Source: Przewalskia tangutica (Eukaryota; Streptophyta; Magnoliopsida; Solanales; Solanaceae). From it: a stretch of DNA of 64,000 bases. The stretch lies in NCBI GenBank assembly GCA_029844215.1, contig CM056726.1:73585548-73649547 (forward strand). Direction: 5' to 3'. A model generated the notes under the pieces. It had not been told where the DNA came from and searched no databases. It was given only the letters and a program-made list of their open reading frames with translations. Shown here one piece after another: positions 32,699 to 45,166 of the stretch (positions are counted from its first letter, which is position 1; each line of letters opens with the position of its first letter). The position numbers and the translations under genes were made by a program.

Positions 32699-34201
32699 TG
32701 TCACGACCCGACCACGGGCCCGCGACTGGTGTCTTACCCCGGGCACCCTAGTGATACAACATCAGAGAAAAACCAGCGGAAATAAAACATACAGATATGA
32801 AACAAGATAAAAGAAAACAAAGCAACCAAAACGGTTGCCTTTTTCATATATATATACGTAAATTTGAACATTACATCCTTTACAACCCCGCCACAACAAG
32901 ACATTGCACTTAAGAGTGTAACAACAACTATGACGGACAGGCTACTCCATACCCCGAATGTACAAGAACCTACAACTCGTGGAAACATACCAAAAGATAA
33001 GCCTCCGAGAAACGAGCTTCCCAATATGCGAATCATGATCCATGAGCGAGGATCAACAACCGATGTACCTCTACCTCGCGACGGTTATCGTCAATTAGCA
33101 AAACGCTCCAAGTACTATAACCTTGCTAGCCTTTTCCACCCTTCAAGTAGAATACGCTACTCGTAGTACTTCAACCTCGGTAAGCCCAAAATTATCCAAG
33201 ATTATATGTCGATCCTGAGCAACGTTTAGCTCCTATTCTGAACGCTCCAATGCTCCAAGAAACCCTTAGAAGTTTCTAAATACTTCTACTAAATACTTCA
33301 ACCAACAATGAAGATTTTTCCTAGGGTTTCGTTTGTGACTAAAGGAAATAAAGTAGTATTTCCGGGCTTTTAGTATGGAGGTAACTTAGGAAAATTTCAA
33401 GGAATTTAGGCTAAGGTATTTTGGAATAGTAACAATACTTGAAGACATTTTTCTACCATGGGGTTCTAAATCAACAAGAAGGGGAGTTTGGACGAGAGCT
33501 TTCTAAGGGGGAGGGAGTTTTGAGACTTGGAATTTGTTAAGTGGATGAAGAGTCTTGCAACTTAAGGGGGGGGGGGGGGTATTTATAGGACCCCCAATGG
33601 CCAAGATTAAAACATATGTAGGGTGGAGATTTGGATCCAAGTGAAGAATGAAGTCTTCCAACCAAGTGTACACCACAATAATGGGACATATGTCCACCAC
33701 AACTTTGGGACATATGTCCCCCACAACAAAGAGACATGTGGCCATCCACATGCTTAAGAAAACGCCCCACACCTACTCCCACTATCCCAAAGAAATGTCT
33801 TGCAAGACTTTGACTTCTTGACTTGGCCACTTGCCCATTATTTCGTCCAACATGCCACCTAAGGGTGCCACATGTCGCCCTCCTATTGGTCCCATATTTC
33901 ATCTCTCGGAAAAATCCGTAATGCCAAAAATCCGAAAATAAAGTGGGCCCCACAAAACCGTAAATCCTCCCGTGGGCCCCGCGTGACCAATTCCGGAAAT
34001 AAAATTCCAATACTTCTAAAATAATCCCAGAAGTCCGAATACCGAATCTGGAACTCCAATTCCCATTAACGAACCTTTTTCCTTCACAAAAACCGGAAAC
34101 TTTTCCGTCGAAAAATCACATCTTTCTTCATTTCCAATCTTAATGTCGTATTCTCGTACGTACGTCCTCATATACATACTCTGGAACTACAGGGTGTAAC
34201 A
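32699..34201 (-). repeat. Element H 5' LTR
   Basis: It is 1,503 bp, near identical to 28795-30288. A visible length difference is the G run next to the TATA box (14 G at 33566-33579 against five in the 3' LTR). Scattered 1-3 base gaps near 32880-33030 also differ. Confidence 0.93.
33580..33588 (-). promoter_or_regulatory. TATA box of H 5' LTR
   Basis: TATTTATAG on the plus strand. This is the promoter that would drive H's gag RNA. Confidence 0.65.
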
Positions 34202-34206
34202 GTATT

Positions 34207-37200
34207 ATTTGAGGAATATGGAACTTTTAACATTATGGAAGTTTATTTTTACGGATTTGGTCATGTGGGGCCCATCCGAGGAATTTTACGTTTTGTGGGG
34301 CCCACGAGGGTTACAGAATTTTATGGACGAATGAGAGGGAGACACGTGGCACCCCCACATATATGGTCTTGGACAAAAATATTAGGGGTAAAATGGTCAT
34401 TGACCATGGTAAAAGATCAAGTCTTCAAAGCTTGAGATTGTTGACCAAGGTCAACTTGTCCACTTGGCTATTTAATTAATGATCCTCATCCTAGCCACAC
34501 AATTGTGATAATCTAAGCCATCCAATGTGTTATATATTCACTACACTAGTGCAAGACTAGACTTGAACACTTAGAAAAAATAGAAACCTTGTTCTTGTGC
34601 TTGAGTTGCTCTCGGGTTTGGAGGGGTTCCCACACAAAAAAATTGTAGTTTTGATCCATTGTTCACAAGACTTAAACCCAATGTCCCTAAGGGTATTGTA
34701 AGGATATCTCAATAGAAAGATTTCGGAAAAATGGTGTTTTCGTATTAGTCGCAAGGTGGAAACTTAAGGAGTTATTCAACTTTGAAGTTGGAACTTGAAG
34801 ATGGGTTCTTCATAGGCTTCCAAGGAGTTCTTGGAGCGGATTGGAACCTAAGGAAAGGAGCTAAGAATTTCCTAAGGAGCGACTTTGAATCTTGGAAATT
34901 TTAAGGGCTTTGAAAGGTATAAAATTTTGTCGTTTTAGCAATTAAGTTTACTTATTGATTGTAGCTATGGATATTAGCAAGAATGAGATATATATTATGT
35001 ACTTGGATAATTATATTGACTATTGGAACCCTAATCCGAAAACTAGCATGTTAGCCTTAAGATTACAATTCAAGTCGATTATTAGTTTTAGTCGTCGCAT
35101 GTTGTATAAAGAAGGAAATTGTAGTTGTTGAAGTTGTTTATGACTATATAACATGTTAGACCTTAGAACTTGGAATTGGAAAAGGATTGGAAAAGACTTT
35201 GAATTGTTAGTTGTAGTTGGCCGAGAATGGCTTGGAGTTTTAAACTACTTGGTATGAATTGTGGGGCGGAATTTTACACGTATTGTAAGGCGTGTAATCC
35301 CCTTTGGTTGGTTGTTGTTTGGAGCCTTAAATGTGGCATGTTTGGTTATTGTATTCGGCCTTGAAAAAGGTGGAAAAGTGAGTAGAAACAAAGGAAGTGC
35401 TGCCCTATTTTCCGTAGAATTAGAGACCGTACACTTAGTATTATTCTACGTTAGAGACTAGAAGTTAATAGTCTTGTTGTGACCATTATAGGTTGACACT
35501 TCTACGTACGGCGTATTCGGCTTAGCTTGTGGATTTAGCCGAAAAGGTATGTGAACTATCTCCTCTTCTAGCATGATTCCTTAAGATTAAGAAATGTTCT
35601 ACTCCTTAAATGATCCATTCCTTGGTTGTATTTGGATTGCCTAGAATAGAATTTGTTCTATGTACTTCCTTGATCGTACTTTGATGTTTAAATTGTAAGT
35701 TGTATAATCCATTTCCTTAGTGAAGTTTGGATTCTTAAAAGTGAAAGTATTTTACTTAAAGTACATAGAGTCTTGAAAAGGAAGTGGTTTCCAAATCTTT
35801 TGGCTAGTGCCTTAGTTCCAAAACCTAAGGGTCATTACAATGACTTTAGGGGAGTCAAAGGAGTGATTTACTTATTTGATTTAAAAGAGGAGAAATGACA
35901 TGATTTAAGAGAAGAAACTTGTTTTCTATATATTAAGAGACTTGAAGTATTTTGAAAGTTAAGAACTTGATTTGTAAGTATGTGATACTTGGTTTTAAGT
36001 ATAAGTCTCTTGGTTATAAAAATAATGAAATTGTCTAAAAACCATAAAGGGTTATAACGGCTTTATGGGAAGTTGCTTATAACGGCTTTATGGAAGGTTT
36101 AGAAAGTTGTCTATTTTGATTATTAGGCATAAGTTGCCTAGATAGTGAAAATTTGAAGTTACTTGATTCCAAGCTTTGAAATGAGTTTTCTAAAAGTGTA
36201 GTAACTTACTTTGAAAAATAGACACACCTTGATACTACGGGTGTTAGTATCTTGGGGTTTTACATAAAAAAGAGTCTTTTGAAAAGAATGTACGTACGTA
36301 GTACTTTGGCTTGTTTAATTGACAATTATTCTATGTGTGCCTTGATAAGTACTTTGGCTTGGTTAATTGAGAATTATTCTATGTGTGCCTTGATAAGTAC
36401 TTTGGCTTGATTAAATTGAGAATTGCCTATGTGTGCTGGTGATAGCCTTTGAGTGCAAGTATTATGTTTTATTACGTTGCCGCGACTCTCGGTTGGAGGG
36501 CCGGCTGTCTTGTTGTAAGTTACTTGGACGTACCGACAGTGATGTGGGATTCCACGGGTATGCTTCCGTTATTTTTAGTACTTGGGTTAAATTCCCGGAT
36601 TTTTATAAAAGACATGGTAGTGCTTATGTGTTGTTTGACGGCCGGTTGAGATAGGGTAAGAGTATAAGTGAGGGGTAAACCCCCAAGACGCTATACCACC
36701 TTCTCCAGGGTAAGAGTATAAATGAGGGTTAAACCCCCAAGACATTATACCCCCTGCTTTACCACTTTCTCCAGGGTAAGAGTATAAATGAGGGGTAAAC
36801 CCCCAAGACATTATACCCCCTGCTTTACCACTTTCTCCAGGGTAAGAGTATAAATGAGGGGTAAACCCCCAAGACATTATACCCCCTGCTTTACCACCTT
36901 CTCCAGGGTAAGAGTATAAATGAGGGGTAAACCCCAAGACGTTATACCACCTGCTCGTTTTCCTACTTGGCCCGCATGCTTTTAGGACACATGGGACTTG
37001 GTGTTCATGTATGCCTATTGGTGTTATATTATATCATGGATCACGGTGAGGAAGGATTCCACGGGCATGATTGATATTATGGGCGTGAGACCCATGGTTA
37101 TATTTTAGAAATGACGTGAGGGCATGCGTCCCTGACTTGTTATGACTGCTTATGTGTTGTGTACTGTAGGTTGGCTATCATACATGTCTCCTGTTTTGTT

Positions 37201-37244
37201 TAGACTGTTATGATTTCATTACAGTATTTTTCAGCTTCCCATAC
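34207..37244 (+). repeat. Element F 3' LTR, part 2
   Basis: It continues part 1 after element H (first copy of GTATT at 28790, second at 34202-34206) and matches the 5' LTR from about 19730 to 22725. It carries its own 66-bp array (36645-36955). It ends at CATAC (37240-37244), the target of solo LTR I. Confidence 0.95.
36645..36955 (+). repeat. 66-bp minisatellite in F 3' LTR (about 5 copies)
   Basis: It has the same unit and same number of copies as the array in the 5' LTR, as expected for two LTRs made in one transposition. The minus strand is again open (36937-36587). Confidence 0.85.
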
Positions 37245-39541
37245 TGTCTCACCCCGTAAGCCCAGGACATGTATAAGAGAATGTACGTAAGGAATCAAGA
37301 CTTGGAAATTAGTACGAAAGGAAGGATTGTTTTTCCGACGGAAAATGTTCCGAACGTCGGAAAGGAAAAATGTTCGTTGTTGAGAATTTGATTCTCAAAA
37401 TACATTGTTTGAAGAGTATGGAACTCTTAACCTTATGGAAATTTATTTTTACGGATTTGGTCACGTGGGGCCCACCCGAGGAATTTTACATTTTTGTGGG
37501 GCCCACGAGGGTTACGAAATTTTATGGACGGATGAGAGGGCGACACGTGGCACTCCTTCCACATGGCTTGGTCAAAATTGTGTAAGGGCAAAATGGTCAT
37601 TGACCATGGTAGAAGATAAGTCTTCCAAAGCTTGATATTGTTGACAAGTCAACTTGTCCACCTAGGCTTGATCCAAGTGAAACTCATCCTAACCTCACAT
37701 TTGTGGATATCTAAACCCTCCATTGTGTTTTATAAGGTTACTACTAGTGCAAGACTAGCTCATTTAGACTTAGAAAAATTAGAGAACATTTGTGTTCTTC
37801 AAGAGACCTCTCGGGTTTGCAAAATTCCCACACAAAAAATTTTAGTTTTTGATCCATTAGCCACAAGACTTTAACCCAAGGTCCCTAAGGGTGTTGTAAG
37901 GATATCTCAATAGAAAGATTTCGGAAAAATGGCTTTTTCGTATTAGTCGCAAGGCGGAAACTAAAGGAGTTCTTCAACTTTGAAGTTGGAACTTGAAGAT
38001 GGGTTCTTCTTAGGCCTCTACGAGTGCTTGAGCGGATTGGAACTTAAGGAAAGGAGCTAAGAATTGCTAAGGCGCGACTTTGAATCTTGGAAATTTTAAG
38101 GGCTTTGAAAGGTATAAAATTTTGTCGCTTTAGCAATTAAGTTTACTTATTGATTGTAGCTTTGGATATTAGCAAGCATGAGATATATATTATGTACTTG
38201 GATAATTATATTGACTATTGGAACCCTAATCCGAAAACTAGCATGTTAGCCTTAAGATTACAAGTCAAGTCGATTATTAGTTTTAGTCGCGTGTTGTATA
38301 AAGAAGGAAATTGTAGTTGTTGAAGTTGTTTATGACTATATAACATGTTAGACCTTAGAACTTGGAATTGGAAAAGGATTGGAAAAGACTTTGAATTGTT
38401 AGTTGTAGTTGGCCGAGAATGGCTTGGAGTTTTAAACTACTTGGTATGAATTGTGGGGCGGAATTTTACACGTATTGTAAGGCGTGTAATCCCCTTTGGT
38501 TGGTTGTTGTTTGGAGCCTTAAATGTGGCATGTTTGGTTATTGTATTTGGCCTTGAAAAAGGTGGCAAAGTGAGTAGAAACAAAGGAAGTGCTGCCCGAT
38601 TTTCCGTAGAATTAGAGACCGTACACTTAGTATTATTCTACGTTAGAGACTAGAAGTTAATAGTCTTGTTGTGACCATTATAGGTTGACACTTCTACGTA
38701 CGGCGTATTCGGCTTAGCTTGTGGATTTAGCCGAAAAGGTATGTGAACTATCTCCTCTTCTAGCATGATTCCTTAAGATTAAGAAATGTTCTACTCCTTA
38801 AATGATCCATTCCTTGGTTGTATTTGGATTGCCTAGAATAGAATTTGTTCTATGTACTTCCTTTATTGTACTTTGATGTTTAAATTGTAAGTTGTAAAAA
38901 ATCCATTTTCTTAGTGAAGTTTGGATTCTTAAAAGTGAAAGTATTTTACTTAAAGTACATAGAGTCTTGAAAAGGAAGTGGTTTCCAAATCTTTTGGCTA
39001 GTGCCTTAGTTCCAAAACCTAAAGGTCATTATAATGACTTTAGGGGAGTCAAATGAGTGATTTACTTATTTGATTTAAAAGAGGAGAAGGTGCATGGTTT
39101 AAGAGAAGTAACTTGTCTTAAAGGTGTGAGTTACTTGAAGTTTAAAAGTAGAAGAAACTCGTTTTCTTTATATTAAGAGACTTGAAGTAATTTGAAAGTT
39201 AAGAACTTGTTTTGCAAGTATGTGATACTTGGTTTTTAAAGTATAAGTCTCTTGGTTATAAAAGGAATGGATATGTCTAAAACCATAAAGGGTTATAACG
39301 GCTTTATGGGAAGTTGGTTATAACGACTTTATGGAAGGTTAAGAAAGTTGTCTATTTTGATTAATGGGCATAAGTTGCCTAGATTGTGAAAATTTGAAGT
39401 TACTTGATTTCAAGCTTTGAAATGAGTTTTCTAAAAATGCAGTAACTTACTTTGAAAAATAGACATGCCTTGATACTACGGGTGTTAGTATCTTGTGGTT
39501 TTACATAAAAAGGAGTCTTTTGAAAAGAATGTACGTACGTA

Positions 39542-39890
39542 GTACTTTGGCTTGTTAAATGAGAATTATTCTATTTGTGCCCTGATAAGTACTTTGGCTT
39601 GTTAAATGAGAATTATTCTATTTGTGCCCTGATAAGTACTTTGGCTTGTTAAATGAGAATTATTCTATTTGTGCCCTGATAAGTACTTTGGCTTGTTAAA
39701 TGAGAATTATTCTATTTGTGCCCTGATAAGTACTTTGGCTTGTTAAATGAGAATTATTCTATTTGTGCCCGATAAGAACTTTGGCTTGTTAAATGAGAAT
39801 TATTCTATTTGTGCCCGATAAGTACTTTGGCTTGTTAAATGAGAATTATTCTACGTGCCTTGATAAGTACTTTGACTTGGTTAATGGAGA
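39542..39890 (+). repeat. 47-bp minisatellite in solo LTR I (about 7 copies)
   Basis: Units starting GTACTTTGGCTTG begin at 39542, 39589, 39636, 39683 and 39730. Slightly shorter units follow near 39776 and 39822, then a diverged one. Copies are nearly identical to each other, so expansion was recent. There are no spacers, so it is not CRISPR-like. Confidence 0.9.
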
Positions 39891-40103
39891 ATTAGCCTAT
39901 GTGTCGGGTGATATCCTTTGAGGGCAAGTATTATGTTTTATTACGCGACTCTACTGGAGGGCCTACCGTCATGTTGTAAGTTATTTGGACGTACCGACGG
40001 TGATGTGGGATTCCACGTATGCTTCCGTTATTTGTAGTCTTCGTTAAATTCGGATTTTTATAAAAGACATGGTAGTGCTTATGTCTTGTTTGATGGTCAC
40101 GAG

Positions 40104-40408
40104 ATAGGGTAAGAGTATAAATGAGGGGCAAGCCCCAAGACGTTATACCACCTCCTCCAGGGTAAGAGTATTAGTGAGGGGTAAACCCCCAAGACGCTGT
40201 ACCACCTGCTTTATGTGTTGTTTGACGGCCGATTGAGATAGGGTAAGAGTATAAATGAGGGGCAAGCCCCAAGACGTTATACCACTTTCTCCAGGGTAAG
40301 AGTATAAGTGAGGGGTAAACCCCCAAGATGCTATACCACCCGCTTACCACCTTCTCCGTGGTAAGAGTATAAGTGAGGGTAAACCCCAAGACGCTATACC
40401 ACCGTGGG
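40104..40408 (+). repeat. 66-bp-type minisatellite in solo LTR I, rearranged
   Basis: Copies of GGGTAAGAGTATAA...GAGGGG...CCCCAAGACG are separated by a duplicated TTGTTTGACGGCCGATTGAG segment (about 40208-40228), which in F lies once before the array. The array has been reshuffled relative to F. Confidence 0.7.
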
Positions 40409-41103
40409 ACTTGGTGTTCTGTATGCCTATTGGCGTTATATTATATCATGGATCGCCAGCGTGAGGAAGGATTCCACGGGCATGATTGATATTATGGGCG
40501 TGAGACCCATGGTTATGTTTGTAGTAATGACTTTGAGGGCGTGCGTCCCTGACTTGATATGACTGTTTATGTATGGTGTACTGAAATTTGATTATCATAC
40601 ATGTCTCCTGTTTTGTTAGACTGTTATGATTTTGTTACAGTATTTTCAGTTCACATACTTGGTACATTCTTCGTACTGACCTCCTTCGGGGGGCTGCGTT
40701 CATGCCGCAGGTTTAGGTACGCTGTTTGGTGATCGGCAGGTGTAGGACCCTGCTCAGAGTTTTTGGATAGCTCCTTCTGTTCGGGAGTTTATCTTTTTGG
40801 TATAGTTCCTTCAGTACAGGCTTTTGTACAGTTATGGGTACGGCGGGGCCTTGTCCCGTCATATTTCAGTAAAACTCTTAGAGGTCTGTATTCATATGTG
40901 GGATTGGACTCATGTACGGTGTAGTGTCTTTTGTTATGTATATTACATGGCAGCCTTGTCGGTTTCGCCTTTGCACGTACGATTGGTTTTAAATAAAAAA
41001 AGAAGAGCTATTTAATTTCCGCAGTTTACTTGTGTTGTTAAGGTAGAAGGGTGCCCAGGTAGGGCACCAGTCACGGGCCCGGGGTTCGAGGTGTGACACA
41101 TAC

Positions 41104-41532
41104 TTGGTACATTCTTCGTACTGACCTCCTTCGGGGGGCTGCGTTCATGCCGCAGGTTTAGGTACGCAGTTTGGTGATCCGCAGGTGTAGGACCCTGCTC
41201 AGAGTTTTGGATAGCTCCTTCTGTTCGGGAGTTTATCATTTTGGTATAGTCCTTTCAAGATGTGCTTTTTACGATTATGGTGCACGGCGGGGCCTTGTCC
41301 CGTCATAATTCAAGATAACTCTTAGGTCCGTATTCATATGTGGGATTGGACTCATGCGATGTAGTGTCTTTTATTATGTATATTATCCGCACCTTGGTTG
41401 CCACTTGCACGTATGTTGGTTTTTTAAAAAAAAAATGAGGTGTTAGTTAATTTCCGCAGTTTGCTTAGTTGTTAAGGTAGAAGGGTGCCTAGGTAGGGCA
41501 CCAGTCACGGGCCCGGGGCTCGGGGCGTGACA
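41104..41532 (+). repeat. Element F 3' LTR, part 3
   Basis: The last 429 bases of the F 3' LTR match 22731-23163, with the paired hairpins (about 41123-41155) and the end GTGACA. ATTAT (41533-41537) follows. Confidence 0.95.
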
Positions 41533-41536
41533 ATTA

Positions 41537-42277
41537 TGTTGGAAATTTATTAAACGTGAAATAAAGTTAATTCTATTATATTATGACTCGAACAATTGGG
41601 GGCCCACACGTTGGAAACGTCGTTTCCATATACGTACACACATTGTACCAATGATCGTGAATTTCTTAGTGGAAGAGATATTGGTACGTATACAAAACGT
41701 TTGAGACATAATATAATAGACGGTTATTGATCAAATGACAATAGTTTCACGTTGGTAAATAAAGGAAGAATTGTACAATGTGTCAAAAGATGAAACGAGT
41801 CATGAACCACCGCAGAGCCATGAAGGACCGCGGCGATACCTCGTCAGGGCTGCGGCGCACCAAGCTCCGCGGCGCCTCCGACAGGTTTTGGTTACTGGAA
41901 TTGAGACGCCGCGACGCTTAAGTTCCAGTAGCTACTAGAAATTAGGCCCCGTGGCGCCTCCCGAAAGGTCGCGACACTAGTGACGAGAATGAGAGAGTTT
42001 CGCAGCGCCTCACTTAATGGCCGCGACGCTTGGCTTCCATTAAGTTATGACGGGAGACAAAAAGACATGACTCTTGGACTGGTTTTGGAGCATTAAACCT
42101 CCATTGTTTTCCACATGAATTCAGCCATTATTTGGCTAAATTGTAACCCCATATTAAGTGTCATTACATGGTCATTCAAGGACATTAATTGGCTATATGG
42201 GAAGTCATCTTATCTACATTATAAATTGAAGTCATTGGCTCAATTGAAAAACACACTTCAGATTTTAAGAATTTTTC
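41537..42277 (+). repeat. Copia-type LTR K, first part (U3)
   Basis: It begins TGTTGGAAATT, a typical Copia LTR start. It contains a 17-bp near-palindrome TGGAAACGTCGTTTCCA (41612-41628), a block rich in CGCGGCGCC-like words (about 41815-42030) and a TATA box (42220-42226). It stops at TTTTC (42273-42277), where solo LTR J is inserted. Confidence 0.6.
42220..42226 (+). promoter_or_regulatory. TATA box of Copia LTR K
   Basis: TATAAAT, followed by sequence homologous to that after the TATA of LTR N (18808). Confidence 0.5.
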
Positions 42278-45166
42278 TGTTACACCCCATAATTCCAGGA
42301 CATGTATATAAGAACGTACGTAAGATATCAAGACGTTAAGATTTGAGACTTGTAGAATTTATCGGAATTATGGAAATGTCGGGAAACGAAATACTACGAC
42401 GAATGGGAGGGTGACACGTGTCACCTTATTTGCATGGTCTTGGTCGAAATGGACCAAGGGTAGAGTGGTCAAATGACCAAGGCAAAGATGATCAAGTCTT
42501 GACTAAGCTAAAGCTTGACATAATTGACTAAGTCAATGAGCCCACTTGACTAGATTTTTAAATGAAATTCATCCAAGCCACACAAATATTTTAATCTAGA
42601 CCCTCCATTGTATTATATAATCATCCTAGTAGCAAGACAAGTCTCCACACTTAGAAAATTTTCAAGAAAACTTGTGTGCACTAGAGGGAGCTCTCGGCAT
42701 TGCTCTTGAGAGAGAAGAAATTTTTTTCGTTTGTTGTTCAAAATTCACAATACTTTAACCAAGGTTTCTAGAGGTATTTTAAGGTTACCTCAATAGAAAG
42801 ATCCCGGAAAAACTACGTTTTCACGTTAGTCTCAAGATGAAAACCTAAGTTGTTTTCATAGTTTTGATTGGAAATTGAAGGAAAGTTATTTGTGGACTTC
42901 TAAGGGCTTCAAATAGCGGATTGGAGCATCAAGGAAAGGAGCTAAGTTTCTAAGGAGCGACTTCGGATATTGAAGTTGGATTAAGGCTTGTCAAGGTAAC
43001 AATCTTGTCCTCTTAGTGATTAAAGATTACATGTTGTTGTAATTATATATATCAACAAGCTTGAGATGTATATAATGGATATTGAAATGTTATGAAATAT
43101 TTGGAAGAAATCCGAAAGTTGCATGTTTAGCCTTTGAGATTGAAATTCAATTTGGTTATTAGTTTAGTCGTCGCATGTTATATAAAGAAGGAATTATAGT
43201 GTTAAAGTTGTTTATGACTATATAACATGTTAGACTTAACAACTTGGATTGAAAAGAATTGGAAAAGACTTTGTGTTGTTGTACATTGTTAGCCGAGAAT
43301 GACATTGTCTATGGAACTACTTGGTATTAATTGTGGGGCAGAATTTTACACGTCCTGTAAGACGTGTAACCCCCTTTGATTGATTGATGTGTTGAGACTT
43401 AAATGTGACATATTGGTTATTGATTTCGGGCCTTGAAAAAGGTGGAAAGTTATGTAGAAACAAAGGAAGTGTTGCCCAATTTCTGTAGAACAAGTGACTT
43501 TACACTTAGAATATTCTACGTTTGAAGCTAGAAGTTAATAGACGTATTATGGTCATTATAGGTTGACATACTACGTACGGAATATTGGACTTAGCAAGTG
43601 GATTAAACCGACGAGGTATGTGAAACTTTTCTTATCTCTTGAGCATGAGTAGTTATAAATGTATAGTACGGTAGACGTACGAGATTTAAATGAATTTAGT
43701 TTCATTTGATATCCTTGACTTGTTTTAAGAATGTCCAAGTTGGTTGAGTTAGAGAATTAACTCACTTGTTTTAAAGGTTAAAGATGTCTTAGTTTCTAAA
43801 GCATAAAGTTAGTATAACGGCTTTATGGAAAGTTGGTTATAACAACTTTATGGGAAGTTAAAAGAATGGTTTATTATAGTAAGGTAAACAAAGATAAATG
43901 ACTTGAAATAAAGAATGACAATTTGATTTAAAGGTATCAATTGCTTAAAGTTTTAAAGTAAGGGTCACTTGGTATAGAAGCCTAAAAATGTATTTCTAAA
44001 GGTATAGTGACTTGTCTTGAAAGGTAGGTATGACTTGATATTACGGGTATTAGTATCTTGGGGTTTTTATATGAAAAAGAGTCATTTTAAAAGAATAGAA
44101 GTATGTAGTAATTTGGGTTAAATTCCCGGATTTTTCATGATATGATAGCGCCTTAAGTTAAATAAAATGAGAGTGCATGCTAATTAAGTCTAATGAGAAG
44201 TTAAGGGATTTCTTAACTTGCTTGTGTTATTTATGGTAGCCGGTTGTGCTTGTGATATATTATTCATTACGGGGTCATTCCGCGGGCTTGTTGCATTTGC
44301 ATATTCCGTGGATTTGCTCCCCAAGATGCGAGGAGATTACCTCATGCGAGTCCGTAGGACTTATGCGGGTTCGATTCCCATACGGGCGGATACAACCTAT
44401 GCGAGGAGATTACCTCATGTGGGTCCATACGGCCTATGCGGGCGGATACAGTCTATGCGAGAAGATTACCTCATGCGGGTCCACACGGCCTATGCGGGTG
44501 AAATAGTCCCAGGAGTAGGAATGCGTGATAATACTACGGGCGGATGGTCCTAGGTTAATCACAGGCTTCCTATTTTAAGAACCGGAAATGTTTATGTTGT
44601 TACTCTCATTGTTAGTAAGGCACAATATACTGTTAATTTGATTATCATACATGTCTCCAGCTTTATTTTAGACTTATGATGTAAATTACAGTATTTCCAG
44701 TTTTACATACTTGGTACATATTGTGTACTGACCCCCTTTCCTCAGGGGCTGCGTTCATGCCGCAGGTAGGGGTAAGCAGGTTGTGGATCCTTACTCTTAA
44801 GATCACTGATCATTTGTCAGAAGCTCCATTTCTCCGGAGACTTGTCTTTTGGTACGGTTTCCCTGATATTGTAGATTTATGTACATTCAGGGGTATGGCG
44901 GGGCCCTGTCCCGTCAGAATTGTTATGTAAAAATTCTTAGAGGTATGTAGTCATATCTTGTGGATTGGGTTGTAAAAACAAAGATGTAACTGTTTTCTTT
45001 TGGGTTATGTATATTTTTCGGAAGGTGGCCTTATCGGCTAGCCTGTTGATATGTAATGTCTTGTACTTTATGAGTTTATGTATGTTCCGCTTCTATTCTA
45101 TGATGTATACCTGTGAGGGGTGCCCAGGTAGGGCACCAGTCGCGGGCCCGGGGTCGGGTCGTGACA
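42278..45166 (+). mobile_element. Solo LTR J (gypsy), TSD TTTTC, inside Copia LTR K
   Basis: It is 2,889 bp, from TGTTACACCCC to GTGACA, flanked by perfect TTTTC (42273-42277 and 45167-45171). It is of the same family as solo LTR E. It has the GTACGGTAGACGTAC motif (43666-43680), a GC-rich repeat block (44330-44515) and hairpins. The first hairpin has a changed sequence but keeps its pairing (CCCC...GGGG near 44732-44748). The closing GGTGCCC/GGGCACC hairpin is intact. Confidence 0.95.
44330..44515 (+). repeat. GC-rich imperfect tandem block in solo LTR J
   Basis: Repeats combine GCGAGGAGATTACCTCATG with GCCTATGCGGGCGGATACA, in about three rounds. This is the clearest example of the block found in all long LTRs here. 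Confidence 0.7.

Larger units (their letters stand above)
28795..34201 (-). mobile_element. Element H: complete non-autonomous gag-only gypsy element, TSD GTATT
   Basis: It is a 5,407-bp insertion on the minus strand: 5' LTR 34201-32699, primer-binding site, gag, pol-less tail, palindrome, polypurine tract, 3' LTR 30288-28795. The perfect duplication GTATT lies at 28790-28794 and 34202-34206. The two LTRs are near identical over most of their length, so insertion is recent relative to its surroundings. The internal part is 2,410 bp, with no RT, RNase H or integrase. It resembles the group described as TR-GAG: LTRs and gag but no pol. Confidence 0.93.
37245..41098 (+). mobile_element. Solo LTR I (F family), TSD CATAC, inside the F 3' LTR
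   Basis: It is 3,854 bp, starting TGTCTCACCCC (one of the few starts not reading TGTTA) and ending GTGACA, flanked by perfect CATAC (37240-37244 and 41099-41103). It belongs to the same LTR family as its host F. It differs by a large 47-bp array (39542-39870) and a rearranged 66-bp array (40104-40408). No internal region is present. Confidence 0.94.
19568..41532 (+). mobile_element. Element F: non-autonomous gag-only gypsy element, TSD ATTAT, with three nested insertions
   Basis: The 5' LTR (19568-23163) and a 3' LTR split into three pieces bound a short internal region. The perfect 5-bp duplication ATTAT lies at 19563-19567 and 41533-41537. Removing G, H and I with one copy of each duplication leaves about 9.2 kb: LTRs of about 3.6 kb each and only about 1.96 kb internal. 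The internal part has a primer-binding site, a gag remnant, the first residues of protease, and a tail without pol that is shared with element H. In the first 162 bases the two LTRs differ at one position (a C/T at a CpG). Confidence 0.93.

Noticed and set aside
39542..39890. CRISPR-like array.
   Set aside because: Units are directly adjacent with no spacers, the host is a plant, and the same unit occurs in other LTR copies. It is a minisatellite.
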